Shown here: one piece after another, positions 33,301-44,855 of the stretch
Layout of the letters: each line of letters starts with the position of its first letter
Numbering within the stretch: the first letter of the stretch is position 1
Source of the DNA: Annona cherimola
Lineage: Eukaryota > Streptophyta > Magnoliopsida > Magnoliales > Annonaceae
Length of the DNA stretch: 64,000 nt
Reading direction: 5' to 3'
NCBI GenBank assembly: GCA_030490835.1
Contig: CM059971.1
Coordinates: 41,836,012 to 41,900,011 of the forward strand
The notes under the pieces: generated by a model
Told to the model about the DNA's origin: nothing
Seen by the model: only the letters and a program-made list of their open reading frames with translations
Databases searched by the model: none
Program-made: the position numbers and the translations under genes

Positions 33301-36169
33301 ATGAAAATAATATTTCATTTATTTGCATCATTTTCAAATACTTATATTCTTTAGGTTTTCCAACCTACATAAGTTCATTTAGCTTAACCCACTTGTCTTT
33401 CAAGTCGGGTATTCGTACGTATCGACATAGCCTATACATATCAAATCATCCATTCATTTTTAATGCCCTTATGTAGGGTAAACTTACATGCATATAACAA
33501 TCATTTATTAAATCATTATTTGGAGGTTCATTACCTCTATTTATCATTTTTAACATATTTTCCATTTTTCATACATCGGTGCTCATTTTAAGCACTTAGT
33601 TGTTTACTTAGACATCATATAATAATCTCAAATTTTGATATTATCATTATTTACTTAAACAGTACCCTAATCCACATTTTTTATCATGTTGTTATGTATT
33701 TTTGCATTTTAACAACTTACATAATCCATATATCATTTATTCATACCCATCTTTCCATACAAGTCCATTTTTCAACACATACTTATGTGTTTCTTAAATT
33801 TTTTTCAAAACAGAAACTTGTATTTCAATTCAGAATGATTAAAACCCTTAATTAACATATAATTTAGGGTTTATTTCTGAAATTTTAATCCATTTATCAT
33901 AGGGTTCCCAAAACAGCAACTTAAGAACTCGTTTTTCGTCATTTCAATGCTCTCTTTAGCAACATGGTCTAAACAGATCTTTAATCCAAATTTTCGAGCC
34001 TTAAACCATACTTTTATTAACCCAAATTTAGGATATTATCACATATTTTAATCCCATAATTAAATGGTTTCCATACAGCAACTTTCATATACATCTCGGG
34101 TACCCTTTGCACCCCTCTTTGGACATCCCTTTCCATATCTTTAAAAAATAATATTTAGGGTAATCTTGTTTATCACTAATAGGTTAAACCCTCATAATCA
34201 CTTGTTTATATCCCATTATAAGTCAAATTCCATCACAAAAACCTGAAATTTAACATTTATCTTGATTTATTCCTTAAGATGTCCATAATGCTGAATTCAG
34301 GCACACTAAATTCTCAAAATATTGAATTAATATCAAATCAAGTAGTTTTGATCTGAAATTTCTCTCATATCTTAATAACTACATGAATTAACTAAAATAA
34401 ATATTTTCATTACGAAATATTTAGTATTTTTATTTATTTTTGTACTTTTATTCTTCTAGACAACAACATCCCTTTTCAGACAGCCTGAATCACGTAAATT
34501 ATGGGGTATATTTATACTCATAAAAACCTAATTTTTATTTTTTTATGTGATCATCAATATGTATTATTCATCATGTAAAATTTAATCCCAAAATTTCTTG
34601 TACAAAAATTATTAAAAATCATTTGGTGCAGCTGATCCTGCCACCCGTTCAATCCTGTCTAGGTTGATTTTCCCAGATTTTTAATTTGGAACGTGATTAT
34701 CCTTTTAAGATGAAAATTGGGTAGTTCTTTAATGACCACATCATGAGTCGTCCCACAACTTTTCATGCTAAAACTCTTTCATTGACTATTTCGTCCATAT
34801 TTTCCTTTCCAGGTCCAAATTTACTACACATGAGTGTAGATTGGATGATATGAGCTGATTAATCCCCAAATTAAACTTGATAAACCAACGTATTTAACTA
34901 AGAATATTTAATCTTTGAAACATGTTCCTTAAGAGGTCTTTTATGACTCAAAACCATGATTCCAAATCAAGAAAAAAACTTAAAAATTGGAAGGCTTAAA
35001 CTTAATGGGTACTTACCCGATTTGGTTGAATCTTTGCCACGAGCTTCCCAAGATTTTCCTTCCCTTTTTTCTTCTTATTTTCCTTCTATTTTCTCCCTTT
35101 CCTTGCTTCTGGGGTCGTGTGAGGGTTGTTGGATTTTTGGAGAATTGTTTCTCCTTAGTTTCCTCTCTTTTCTCTCTCTCTCTTGCTATGGACGTCACTT
35201 GGGTTGGTTGCTGGAATTTTCCAGCAACTATGTCCCCCTTTTGATTCCATTTGAAGTCCACATAAATGTGCACTTATCCCTTGTACACTTGGATAATTTT
35301 TACCCAAGTAAAAGTGAGTAATTATCTTAATGAAAAAATCACAAAATCATGCATTGATGGGCCACCTAGCTGTCCACACATGGGACGTCCACCTTGCTGC
35401 CCATTTTGGCATTTTGTGGTTGATATTTCCAGCCCCTTTAATAGGGACTATGCTAGAGGTTAAACTAATTACATGGGCATTTTAGAATTTTTAAAAATAA
35501 AAAAAATTTGATTTTTGGGTGCTAATCCACCCATCTCTTGCCACCTTATTCCCATGCTTAATGGCTTTGTCTTTTTCTCCATAAATGGGTTTCATCCTTC
35601 TATGATTAAGAAAATCCCTTGATAATTAGCTTAATCTATTCCCACCATATCGCTTATCTCATCGATTTATCCATCTTGCTCAAGTTTCGTCTCAAACCGA
35701 GTTTTCCAACTCAAGTTATGATCACTTAAATTTGTCCTTGGAGTGTAGGATAAAAATGATTAATCATTGCCTTAATCCCATCATGATTTTCATAATCCAA
35801 TCCATTCATAAGGTTAGGACCACCGTCGTGAACTTACATTTCAAATTTCATCGAAATCCTCTTTGTGGACTTCGAATTACGAATTTTCTATCATTTTCAC
35901 CTTAATTTTCTCCATAATTTAAATCATGATTATTAACATAATTATTCATGACACATTGTCACCTTTAAATCCTCATTAAGCCCCTTGGGTCATACCGACT
36001 CACTTTGGGCTCCGACGATTAAATTTTTAATCACCGTTTCCAATGGAAACCTTAATTCAAAATGTGGCATAATTCACAAAAATCATTCAAAATCCGTTTA
36101 ATCCATATACACATCATAATTATATTCTCAATACATATATATGAGTCTTACTTGGGTCCAGGTATCACA
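30368..36169 (-). mobile_element. Solo LTR of family B, 5802 bp
   Basis: A single LTR flanked by ACAGG on both sides and inserted in RT. On the minus strand it begins TGTGATAC at 36169 and ends GGCGCCAAA at 30368, one change from the usual ACA. It is unusually long for a solo LTR. The module arms CTCAGTAAGCAAGC (30858-30871) and GCTTGCTTACCTGAG (33236-33250) enclose 2364 bp packed with short palindromes. The remaining part towards 36169 is U3-like AT-rich sequence with a C/T-rich run at ~35055-35185. No genes. Confidence 0.9.
30941..31675. repeat. Series of short palindromes in the family-B LTR
   Basis: At least twelve short inverted repeats stand 40-110 bases apart. Examples are GGACAT/ATGTCC (30941-30956), GAACATT/AATGTTC (31119-31135), GGACGT/ACGTCC (31169-31183), GAGACATT/AATGTCTC (31318-31334) and TTTACAC/GTGTAAA (31612-31629). 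The spacer sequences are also related to one another. Confidence 0.85.
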
Positions 36170-36174
36170 ACAGG
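36170..36174. repeat. Target-site duplication ACAGG (right copy)
   Basis: Pairs with 30363-30367. Confidence 0.92.
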
Positions 36175-36895
36175 CGGTTCATAAAAGACTTCTTCAAGAT
36201 AGCCAAGCCGCTATGTTCGCTGCTCGAGAAAGATGCATCATTCGAATTCACCAATGAATGCATGGAGGCATTCGAGGAGCTGAAAAAGAGATTGGTATCT
36301 ACGCCAAATATTATTTCTCCAGAATGGAACCTCCCTTTCGAATTAATGTGTGATGCAAGCGACTATGCAGTGGGAGTGGTACTGGGCCAGCAAAAGAACA
36401 GAGTTTTTTACTCCATCTACTACGCTAGCAAAACACTGAACGAAGCGCAAATGAATTATACCACGACAGAAAAGGAACTGCTAACGGTGGTTTTTGCATT
36501 CGACAAATTTAGAGCCTATCTGGTGGGCACCAAACTAATCGTGTACACAGACCATTCGGCCTTCAAGTATTTGATCAAGAAAAAGGATGCAAACCATGCT
36601 TGATCCGGTAGGTCCTATTACTACAGGAGTTCGACCCCGAAATTAAAGATCGGAAAGGAGCTGAAAATTAGGTCACTGACCATTTATCTCGTCTCGAGAA
36701 ATCCCAGCCAGCCCAAGTCATGGAGCACATTCGGGAGGTGTTCCCGGATGAGTAGCTCTTTTCCATCTCCCCAGGCAGTCCACCATGGTATGCAGACTTC
36801 GTAAAGTACATCATCAGTGGACTGTTACCTCCGGAGCTGAATTCACACCAAAGGAAGAAATTTCTCCATGATGTGAAATTTTATTTCTGGGATGA
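36175..36895 (+). pseudogene. RH: Athila-like copy 2 RNase H
   Basis: Continues RT with FIKDFFKIAKP. RNase H words are CDASDYAVGVVLGQ, then TEKELLTVV and YTDHSAFKYL. A TGA at 36601-36603 ends the main frame. The fourth acid word TDHLSRL is readable after a stop at ~36669. The linker to integrase runs to KFYFWDD and is cut at 36896 by another LTR. Confidence 0.86.
36891..36895. repeat. Target-site duplication GATGA (left copy)
   Basis: Pairs with GATGA at 39803-39807. Confidence 0.92.
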
Positions 36896-39802
36896 TGTGG
36901 CTCCCCGAACCGAGGTGCCTAGAAGCCTTACTCCGGGACTTTTTTGATTGGTAAATGTGAATCAGGATTGTTGCCTTAACCACACGGCGGGATTTTTAAT
37001 TGGAGCTCGTCCAAATTTTTTTTCATTTCTTTTTCTTTTATTTCATCAAATAAACATATACTCATCATCATTCATAATGGACTTATCCATATCATCATAA
37101 ATCATGAACTACTCATATTATTCATAACTTCATAATTTCATACAACCTATGTCCTTTTTCATCATATCCCATTCAGGCATTTATTCATACAAAAATTTAC
37201 TAACCTTTGTAGATTTCTCTTTTCCTTTAGCAACACATGTCCTTCATCTCTTGGCTTTCCCTATACCTGTCTGAGGTTGGGAAAACAAAACGTGAGTCGA
37301 AACTCAATAAGCAAGCATTTTTCTTTTATTTAAATGCATTCCTCTCCATTCTATAGAAGACATTGACCAAGTGATCAACTATCAAATGCACAGAAACCTT
37401 TTCATAAACATTGGATGTGCAAATGCTTCATTTCCATTCCTAACATAAACCTTCGTGTGTGGGTATGCTAGCCTCGGAAACATCTCACATAGCATGGTCC
37501 ATTACGCCGGCTTCTTCGACTTGGCCTCGTCAAGGGGACCTCGCATCCTTTACCTTGATAGCCTACCTGGTCTCCCACGTGCATGACTTTTGATTCTGCC
37601 GGCATTATATACCTCTTACACAAGGTGACTTGTCATTCTCATGTAGAGAATTATTTGCACCATCCCTTTAAATCATCATTTCAAATCTATGCTTTCCTTT
37701 TCAATCTTTGTATGACAATGTAATGCATTCATTCACATATAACACTTCTTTGCCTCCACCTCTTGGGAGGACGCCGCCGGCACACAGCCCATACGACTCA
37801 ACAATAGTGAAGGGGGACCCTCTGATCCGCTTTCTACATCCACCAAAGCCTCTTCATTATGCAGCATACATGTGCACATGTCCATGAACATCACATGATA
37901 TCAATATGCCGGCATGACTTTTCAGAAAAACTCATAAACATTCATCATTTCAAAACATTATAGGAATGACCACCCTTAAACACATTTTATAAATACTTGA
38001 GAATAAAACATATTTTCAAAAGCGTTTGCTTGCTTACCTTCTCAGTCCGTGTCCTCAACCTTCTCCTTTCCTATTCCTATATAAGGAAATTGGATATTTT
38101 ATCCATCTATTCCATGTCTTAGATTGCTTTCCATGCATGTTTTATGATTACATATTACCTCATTTTTATAGAAGTTATCCCTTTATAAATACTTGGTCAT
38201 TACCTCCTTATATGGATTTTTATATATAAATCCTTAAAAATTAAATCCATACATCCTTATAAAAATAAATCCTAATTTCTCCCAAAATCACGCTGTTCAC
38301 TGTGCATAGTTACTGTTCATGATTACTGTTCACGTTACTGTTCATCCGAGGTTATTGTTCACAGCGTGTTGGTTACTGTTCATGGGTTTCAAAAATTGAC
38401 ATTTTTTCCAAAAAAACAAAATACCATGACATAGCTCTTAGTTAGTATATCATGGGAAAATTCATGAATTTTTAATTTATCGTCATTAACTTGGCTAATT
38501 AAATCATTTTCTCCATATACTAAAATTCATTATAATTTCACTTAAGCATAATCCTTAAACTCAAAAATCATGAGATTAATATATCATCATTCCAACATCA
38601 TGACTATCAAAAAAATTCATCATAAATCATCATTTATCAATATTGGAGAATTATTTATACATATCATATGTTATCTTCCCGAATGCTTTATTCTCGCTCC
38701 AAATTTTTGATGTTTAGGCATAATTCCATTTGAGCATTATAACTATACTTATTTTCTCATGCTTAGGCATTATCTAAGCATGGTTTTACCCCACTTAACA
38801 CCCAAAAAAATTTGGGTAGAATCCCCTTACCTCACGTGGAGAATTGTCTTCCTATTTGGCTCTTTCTCTCTCTCCTTCTCTCCTTCTCTCCGTCAAGGCT
38901 TCGAACGAATTTGGGGTGGGAAGGGTTGAATTTTTCAAGCTTGGAGTGCCTTTGGTCATTCATAGCATCCCCTATTTATAGTTTTACATTTTTTATAAAA
39001 TTATAATTTACCCCCTTGCTTGAGGTACTTAATTCTAAATATTTTTTCCAATTTCCATGATTTGTCTTGAGCAATGTGCAGCCCCCTAGATACTGTTCAT
39101 GCCACCCTAGCTAGCCTATTTAATTAATAAATTTTAATTTATTAAAAATCATATTTTTAAGCTAATTAAATCTCAATCGTTGATTCTTGATGAGATTAAA
39201 TATGAGCCATTGATTTTTGGCTCCATTTTCCACCCCCTTGCATGCCCCTGCCCTCCTTGGTATTTGTGCATTTAATTTTTTATTATTTAATTAATTAAAT
39301 TTAACTAAAAGTCAAACCTAATTTAATGACATAGTAAATTTGATTTTTGATCCTCAAATGACATTAAATCTTGACCCTTAATCCATGATTTTTGATAGAT
39401 CTTGGATCACTCATCATGTTCATCATAAGATTTTGGCTATTCATAAAAAATTTCACCTTAATCCGATGTCTGGATTACAAAATATGGATTTTTTTATGTT
39501 TTCTTCACAAAAATCCATAAAAATCAAAAAATTAATATTTTAATCTAAAAAGAACTTTTGTCCTTTAGTAGGAAGCTTTTTTTTTGTCTTTTATGATTAA
39601 GTTAGTCCAAAGTGGTTAACTTAACATATTCCTTAATCCCATAGTTACTATTCACATTTCACTATTCATCCGAATTTACATTTCATAATTCATTATTTGA
39701 TCTTCCAATTCCATATATTGTAAAATATCATCCATATATTTTATATAATGATCAATACATTACCTAGGGTTTCATACATGTCTCCAAGATCGGGGTTTCA
39801 CA
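36896..39802 (-). mobile_element. Solo LTR of family A, 2907 bp
   Basis: TGTGGCTCC at 36896 to TTTCACA at 39802, flanked by GATGA. It has the family-A layout on the minus strand: TATA box on the complement near 38982, TACTGTTCA-type words at ~38298-38380, and module arms near 37303 (CTCAATAAGCAAGC) and 38027 (TTTGCTTGCTTACC). No coding sequence. Confidence 0.9.
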
Positions 39803-39807
39803 GATGA
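39803..39807. repeat. Target-site duplication GATGA (right copy)
   Basis: Pairs with 36891-36895; the integrase frame resumes here. Confidence 0.92.
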
Positions 39808-40970
39808 TCCATAGTTGTTCAAGCAATGCCCAGATCACTTATATCGGAGATGTATTCCAGAATGTGAACAAGAATCGATATTGCAAAGCTGTTATTCGTC
39901 ACCATATGAGGGCCCCTTCCAAGGAGATAAAACTGCTGTGAAAATACTTCAATCGGGGTTTTACTGGCCATCTTTGTTCAAGAATGCCCATTTTTATGTC
40001 AAAAGATGCAATCAATGCCAACGGACAGGTAATATTTCCAAAAGACATGAAATGTCTCTCAGTAATTCATTAAAGTAGAATTATTCGATGTTTGGGGTAT
40101 CGACTTCATGGGTCCATTCATCCCTTCCCTTGGCAACCAATACATTCTAGTGGCTGTGGATTATGTTTCTAAATGTGTAGAAGTAATTCCCACTCAAGCA
40201 GACGATGCCAAAACGGTTCTCAAATTCATCAAGAAGAATATTTTTACGCATTTCGGCACGCCTCGGGTGATCATTAGTGATGGAGGCTCTCATTTCTGCA
40301 ACCGGCAGTTCATGGAAATTTTGCACAAATATGGAGTACGCCACAGGATGACGACAACTTATCATCCACAAGTCAATGGACAAGTCAAGTTGGCCAACAG
40401 AGAATTAAAGCAAATTTTGGAGAAAACAATTGGGTCATCTCGCAAAGACTGGTCTATCAAGCTGGACGACGCACTATGGGTGTATCGAACTGCCTACAAA
40501 ATCTAGTTTGGAATGTCTCTTTACCGTTTATGGAAAAGCCTGTTATCTGCCGTTGGAGTTGGAACACAAATACTTACTAGGCGATAAAGAAAGTAAACTT
40601 GGACATGCAACAAGCAGAGGAGCATCGATTGCTGCAACTCAATGAGTTGGACGAATTCCGAATGCAAGCCTATGAAAATGCCAAGATCTATAAAGAAAAG
40701 GTGAAGAAATGACATGATAAAAAGATTTTACTACGGAGATTTGAGCCAGGTCAAAGAGTTCTACTTTTCAATTCAAGATTGAAATTGTTTCTAGGAAACT
40801 TCAAATCCAGATGGTCGGGTCCGTTCATGGTGATAAAGGCGACTGAGCACGGAGCAGTGGAGATATTCAATGAGGCATCCGGCAACAGTTTCGTTGTGAA
40901 TTGGCAACGTCTAAAGCTTTATATGGGAGATGATTTTCAGCGTTGCAAGGAGTGGTGGAACTGAAAGAAA
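39808..40970 (+). pseudogene. IN: Athila-like copy 2 integrase
   Basis: The zinc domain (LYRRCIPECEQESILQSC, then SSPYEGPFQGDKTAVK) has lost the His of the GGH word, while CNQCQR keeps both Cys. A TAG near 40075 precedes the core. The core has GIDFMGPF (first Asp) and IISDGGSHF (second Asp), but the catalytic Glu reads Lys in [14 protein letters not shown] (AAG at 40387-40389). A frameshift and TAG at 40504-40506 follow. The C-terminal domain is open in 40779-40964 (NFKSRWSGPFMVIKA) and ends at TGA 40962-40964. Confidence 0.86.
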
Positions 40971-41320
40971 ATTGAATAGCGGGAATGTTGAGTTGGGGAC
41001 GTTAAACTTAGCGCTGAATGGGAGGCAACCCATTAGTCATTTTTATTTTTATTTTGTTTTGTTTTTTTTATTTTTTTTATTTTTTTTATGTAGGAGAATG
41101 ACTTGGAGCCCAATTTCATAAAGATCATGCTTGGAAGCAGCTAGGAACAAAAATTTCAAAAAATTACTGAAGAACACCAATTCCTAGGTGCCGCATGGGG
41201 GCGCCCCGGCACTGTGATGAAGATCCCGAAGAACACGGAGGGATGAACTGGCACCCCGGCGCCGGGTCGTGGATAGCGCGACCCGAATGACCTTATAAGG
41301 CTCAGGTTAGGGTTCTAAAC
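40971..41320 (+). other. Spacer after pol with conserved Athila-type motif
   Basis: GACGTTAAACTTAGCGC, then GGGAGGCAACCC, at ~40998-41032 is a conserved non-coding word that follows pol in plant Athila/Tat elements. A T-rich run (41040-41090) and a GC-rich segment with GCCCCGGCGCC-like words (41190-41275) follow. No gene is seen. Confidence 0.7.
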
Positions 41321-43230
41321 TGTGGCGCATCAAACCGAGACGTCACTTCCTTACCTCAAGATCTATCGATTGGTAAATATGAATTAGGATTGTTGCCCTG
41401 ATCACGCGGCGGGATTTTAATTAGAACTCATCCAAATGTTTTTTTGTTTCTTCATTCATCATCATTTCATTTATAACATGAGCAATGGTATACTTGTTCG
41501 TATCCATTTTATAACTTCTCAACATGTACTTATACATCATAGGCCCTCTTGACCTAATCATGGCATTTCCATTGCATATATACATCTATTCAATCATTAG
41601 TTCACCTAGAACTCAGAACTTTAAACAAGTTCATTTATACATCAACACTGAATACTTCCATTCATATCATTCCACTCACCATGGCTAATCCTTTTAGCCC
41701 ACATGGTACTATATCATACCTTTTCTCCATTTCTTAAGTCCTCGACCGCTTGAGTCTCCCAGTACATGTCTGAGGTTTGGAAAACAAAATGTGAGTGATA
41801 ACTCAGTAAGCAAGCATTTTGGGGCAATACTTTCCTTGAAAATCTTTTCTTAAAATATTTTTCTCTTAAATCATTTTGGCCAGGGGACATTGTATGTCCC
41901 AAAACATCTTGACATAAACGATATTTGACAATGGACATTCTCATGTCCATGAAAAGACATTTTTCCACATAAATCATTTTGGCATTGGATGTTCATACGT
42001 TCTAAAACATTTATCCACTTAAACCTTGTTGGAAACATACGTTTATATGTCCTAAAACGTTTTTCACATAAACACTTTGATAATCATTTCATAAACTTTG
42101 GATGTGCAAATTCATCATTTCCATTGATGACGTTATCCTTCATGTGACGGTACGCTAGCACGGGGAACCCTCTTTCATGACATGATCCTTTCCATCCTTG
42201 GCGTCGGACCTTCCGACTTGGCAACGTCAAGGGGAACTCCTTGTCCACTTACTACCTCGACTAGCCTACTTGATTTCCATTCCATGCATGACTTTTAGTC
42301 ATCCCGGCATTATATACCCCCTTACACATGGAATTTGTCATTCTCATGTAAAGAATTCTTTGCACCATCCCTCTTTAAACACCATTTCAATGAAACATCA
42401 TATAAATTCATGTTTCATCACCTTTCAAGCATAATTACGAAACATAAGCAATCATTTATTTCAATAGAAATAAACATTCCAATACACATATAAACAAGGA
42501 ATGGCCATCCTTAAATACCTTGTAATGAAAAACTTGTGGCTTTTCATTAAAGCCGTCATTTTTCAAAACTTGTGGCTTTTCATTAAAGCCATTATTTTCA
42601 AAACTTGTGCTTGCCCATTCGTCAAAACACAAGCATAAACAATTTTATCACACATTATCACATAGAAAGAAAACATCATTTTAGAAAGTTTGCTTGCTTA
42701 CCTGAGATCACTATAATCCCTTTCCTTCCATTCTTTTCCTTTCCTTTGCCTAGATAAATGAAAATAACATTTCATTTATTTGCATCATCTTCAAATACTT
42801 ATATTCCTTAGGTTTTCCAACCTACATAAGTTCATCTAACTTAACCTACTTGTCTTTCAAGTCGGGTATTCATACTTATCTCTTCATATAAGTCCATTTT
42901 TCAACACATACTTATGTGTTTCTTAAACTTTTTCAAAACAGCAACTTGTCTCTAATTCCAGCATGATTAAACCCCTTAATTACCACTATACTTAGGGTAT
43001 TTTTATGGAATTTAAATCCACTAATCATAGGTTTCCAAAACAGCAACTTTGGAACCCATTTTTCACACGTTTAATGTGTCTTTTGACACATAACCCTAAG
43101 CAGGTTTATAAATCCGAATTTTCAGCAAATAATCCCACTTTTCTTAATCCAAATTTAGGGTATTAACATATATATCAAATATATATGTTCAATGCATACC
43201 ATTGAGTCCTACATAGGTTAGGGTTTCACA
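41321..43230 (-). mobile_element. Internally deleted solo LTR of family B, 1910 bp
   Basis: TGTGGCGCA at 41321 to TTTCACA at 43230, flanked by TAAAC (41316-41320 and 43231-43235). Module arms at 41802-41815 and 42692-42706 enclose 876 bp, compared with 2364 bp in the full-length copy. Further losses lie near 42885 and 43160, where the sequence jumps towards the far end of the family-B LTR. Confidence 0.88.
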
Positions 43231-43235
43231 TAAAC

Positions 43236-43848
43236 CCTAACCCTGAGCCCCGGCGATGCTTTTTCTCCCCTTTTCCATTTCCAACCATTCTCCCCTTGAT
43301 TCCAAGCCATTTCAACTCCAATCCAACTCCATTTCATCAAGCAATTACCTCTCCATTCCATCCTTTCCGTTTTCCATTCCATTTTCACTTTTCCTCTTTC
43401 CTTAGATCCACCTAAATCCACCTAAAAATCGAGTTTTTCATCATCAAATCCTAAGCCCCATCCCTAAACATTGTTTCTCATCATTTTCCCCTCCTCTTGG
43501 GCTCCATTTCAAGCCCCATCTCCACTCTTTCTTCCGGTCAGCGCCGATTTTCAAAGGCAACAGAGCGGCTCTTAGGCGCCACCCTATTGCGCCCGGTGCC
43601 AGTGCAGAAAAGGCTATTTTCCAGAATTCAAGTCGACAAGCTCTCGAGGGTAAAATTTCTTGTTCTTTGGTGAATTTTAAGTGATTTGAAAGTTGTTTGG
43701 TGTTGTTGGTTGGAGTATTGGCATTTGGATTGGAATTTGGGTGGTTGGACGGTGGATTGAAGTTCAGTGTGCATTTTGTGGGGGTTTGCTTGTGTGATTT
43801 GGCTATGGACTGTATTTTGGGCGATTACTTGATCTATATTGGAGATAT
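43236..43848 (+). other. Leader of the Athila accessory ORF
   Basis: Pyrimidine-rich (43255-43530) and then G/T-rich (43640-43850). There is no convincing coding sequence until the ATG at 43849. A GGCGCCACC word at ~43577 resembles an LTR end but has no partner. Confidence 0.45.
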
Positions 43849-44378
43849 GGCTTCCTCCTCCTCTGCCAAGCAGAAGAAGACAGGATCCGATTGAATTTGA
43901 CGTCAACAGTTTCGTGTCCGCTCAAGCCTTCAAATGGTACATGGACTTGCTTCAAAAGCGTCATTTGATTCCGGAACAGGGCATAAAGATAGAGTTATTC
44001 TCCAACAACTTCATCAACGCCCTAAATGCCTGAGGTTGGTAAAAATTCTTGGCACAGCCACAGCCGGTGATCATCCCGGTGGTCAAAGAATTCTACGTCA
44101 ATGCAGTGGAACACGAGCAGGGCAGGATCAAAGTTCGAGGAAAGATCATTCCATTCCACCCCGAGGCGATCAACTCTTTTTACGGGATGCCCGAATTTGA
44201 TCGTCCAGACTAGTACGAGGCCTTATTGGCGGGCTGCAAAAGGTCTCCAACGTGGAAGACAACAAGAGGATAACTCACGTCCTTCAAGCGCAGCGATATG
44301 ATGTATGACGGGCGGATGTTCTTCCACTTTGTCTCAGCCAAGATGGTGCCATCGACTCATGCCAGTGAGGTCACAATG
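43849..44378 (+). pseudogene. Accessory ORF downstream of pol (plant transposon protein type)
   Basis: MASSSSAKQKK starts at 43849; a frameshift near 43885 leads into NSFVSAQAFKWYMDLLQKRH. Words spread over three frames (IPEQGIKIE, NNFINALNA, IIPFHPEAINSFYGMPEFD-like) match my memory of the plant transposon-associated domain found after pol in Athila-type elements, where env-like or accessory ORFs lie. At least three frameshifts and a TAG at ~44213 break it, and an LTR cuts it at 44379. Its function is not established. Confidence 0.6.
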
Positions 44379-44560
44379 TGTGGTGCCCCCCAACCAGGGC
44401 GCTGGAGAGCCTTACTTCGGGATCGCTTTCTGATTGGTAAATGTGAACAGGATTGTTGCCCAGGTCACGCAGCGGGATTTTTTTTATTCAGACCTAATAC
44501 CCATAGCTTGAAAAAGAAAGAAATGAGCAAACCATTTCTATTTGATTCCACATCTGGTAA

Positions 44561-44748
44561 TTAGAATTTGTCTGTTTGTACATTCATGTCACATATAATA
44601 CAATAGGAGTTTCCTAGTCAGCCAAGGTTGCCTCTACAAAATTCAACCTTCAAATTAGAATTTGTCTGTTTGTACATTCATGTCACATATAATACAATAG
44701 GAGTTTCCTAGTCAGCCAAGGCTGCCTGTACAAAATTCAACCTTCCAT
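44561..44748. repeat. 94-bp tandem duplication
   Basis: Two 94-bp units start TTAGAATTTGTCTG at 44561 and 44655 and differ at about three positions. Seen only in this LTR. Confidence 0.9.
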
Positions 44749-44850
44749 ATAGATTTATACAAGAAAGGCAGTAACTCATGTAGACCTGTTCTTCACTTCG
44801 GTGTCTGTCTCATACCTGTCTATAATTTTGAAAAACATCACATGAGTACT

Positions 44851-44855
44851 AATAT
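44851..44855. repeat. Target-site duplication AATAT / AATAC
   Basis: AATAT here and AATAC at 47823-47827; one transition separates them. Without the insertion the host reads GAGTACTAATACTCAGTAAG, matching related LTRs. Confidence 0.8.

Larger units (their letters stand above)
44379..44855 (-). mobile_element. LTR of related family C, 3' end segment
   Basis: TGTGGTGCCCCCCAACC at 44379 is a variant of the shared LTR end, followed by the common GATTGGTAAATGTGAACAGG stretch. It continues after a nested solo LTR at 47828. The host target is probably CAATG (44374-44378), but the far end is not identified, so the duplication is unconfirmed. Confidence 0.75.

Noticed and set aside
43570..43600. GGCGCCACC as an additional LTR terminus
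   Set aside because: No matching LTR body, partner terminus or target duplication was found.
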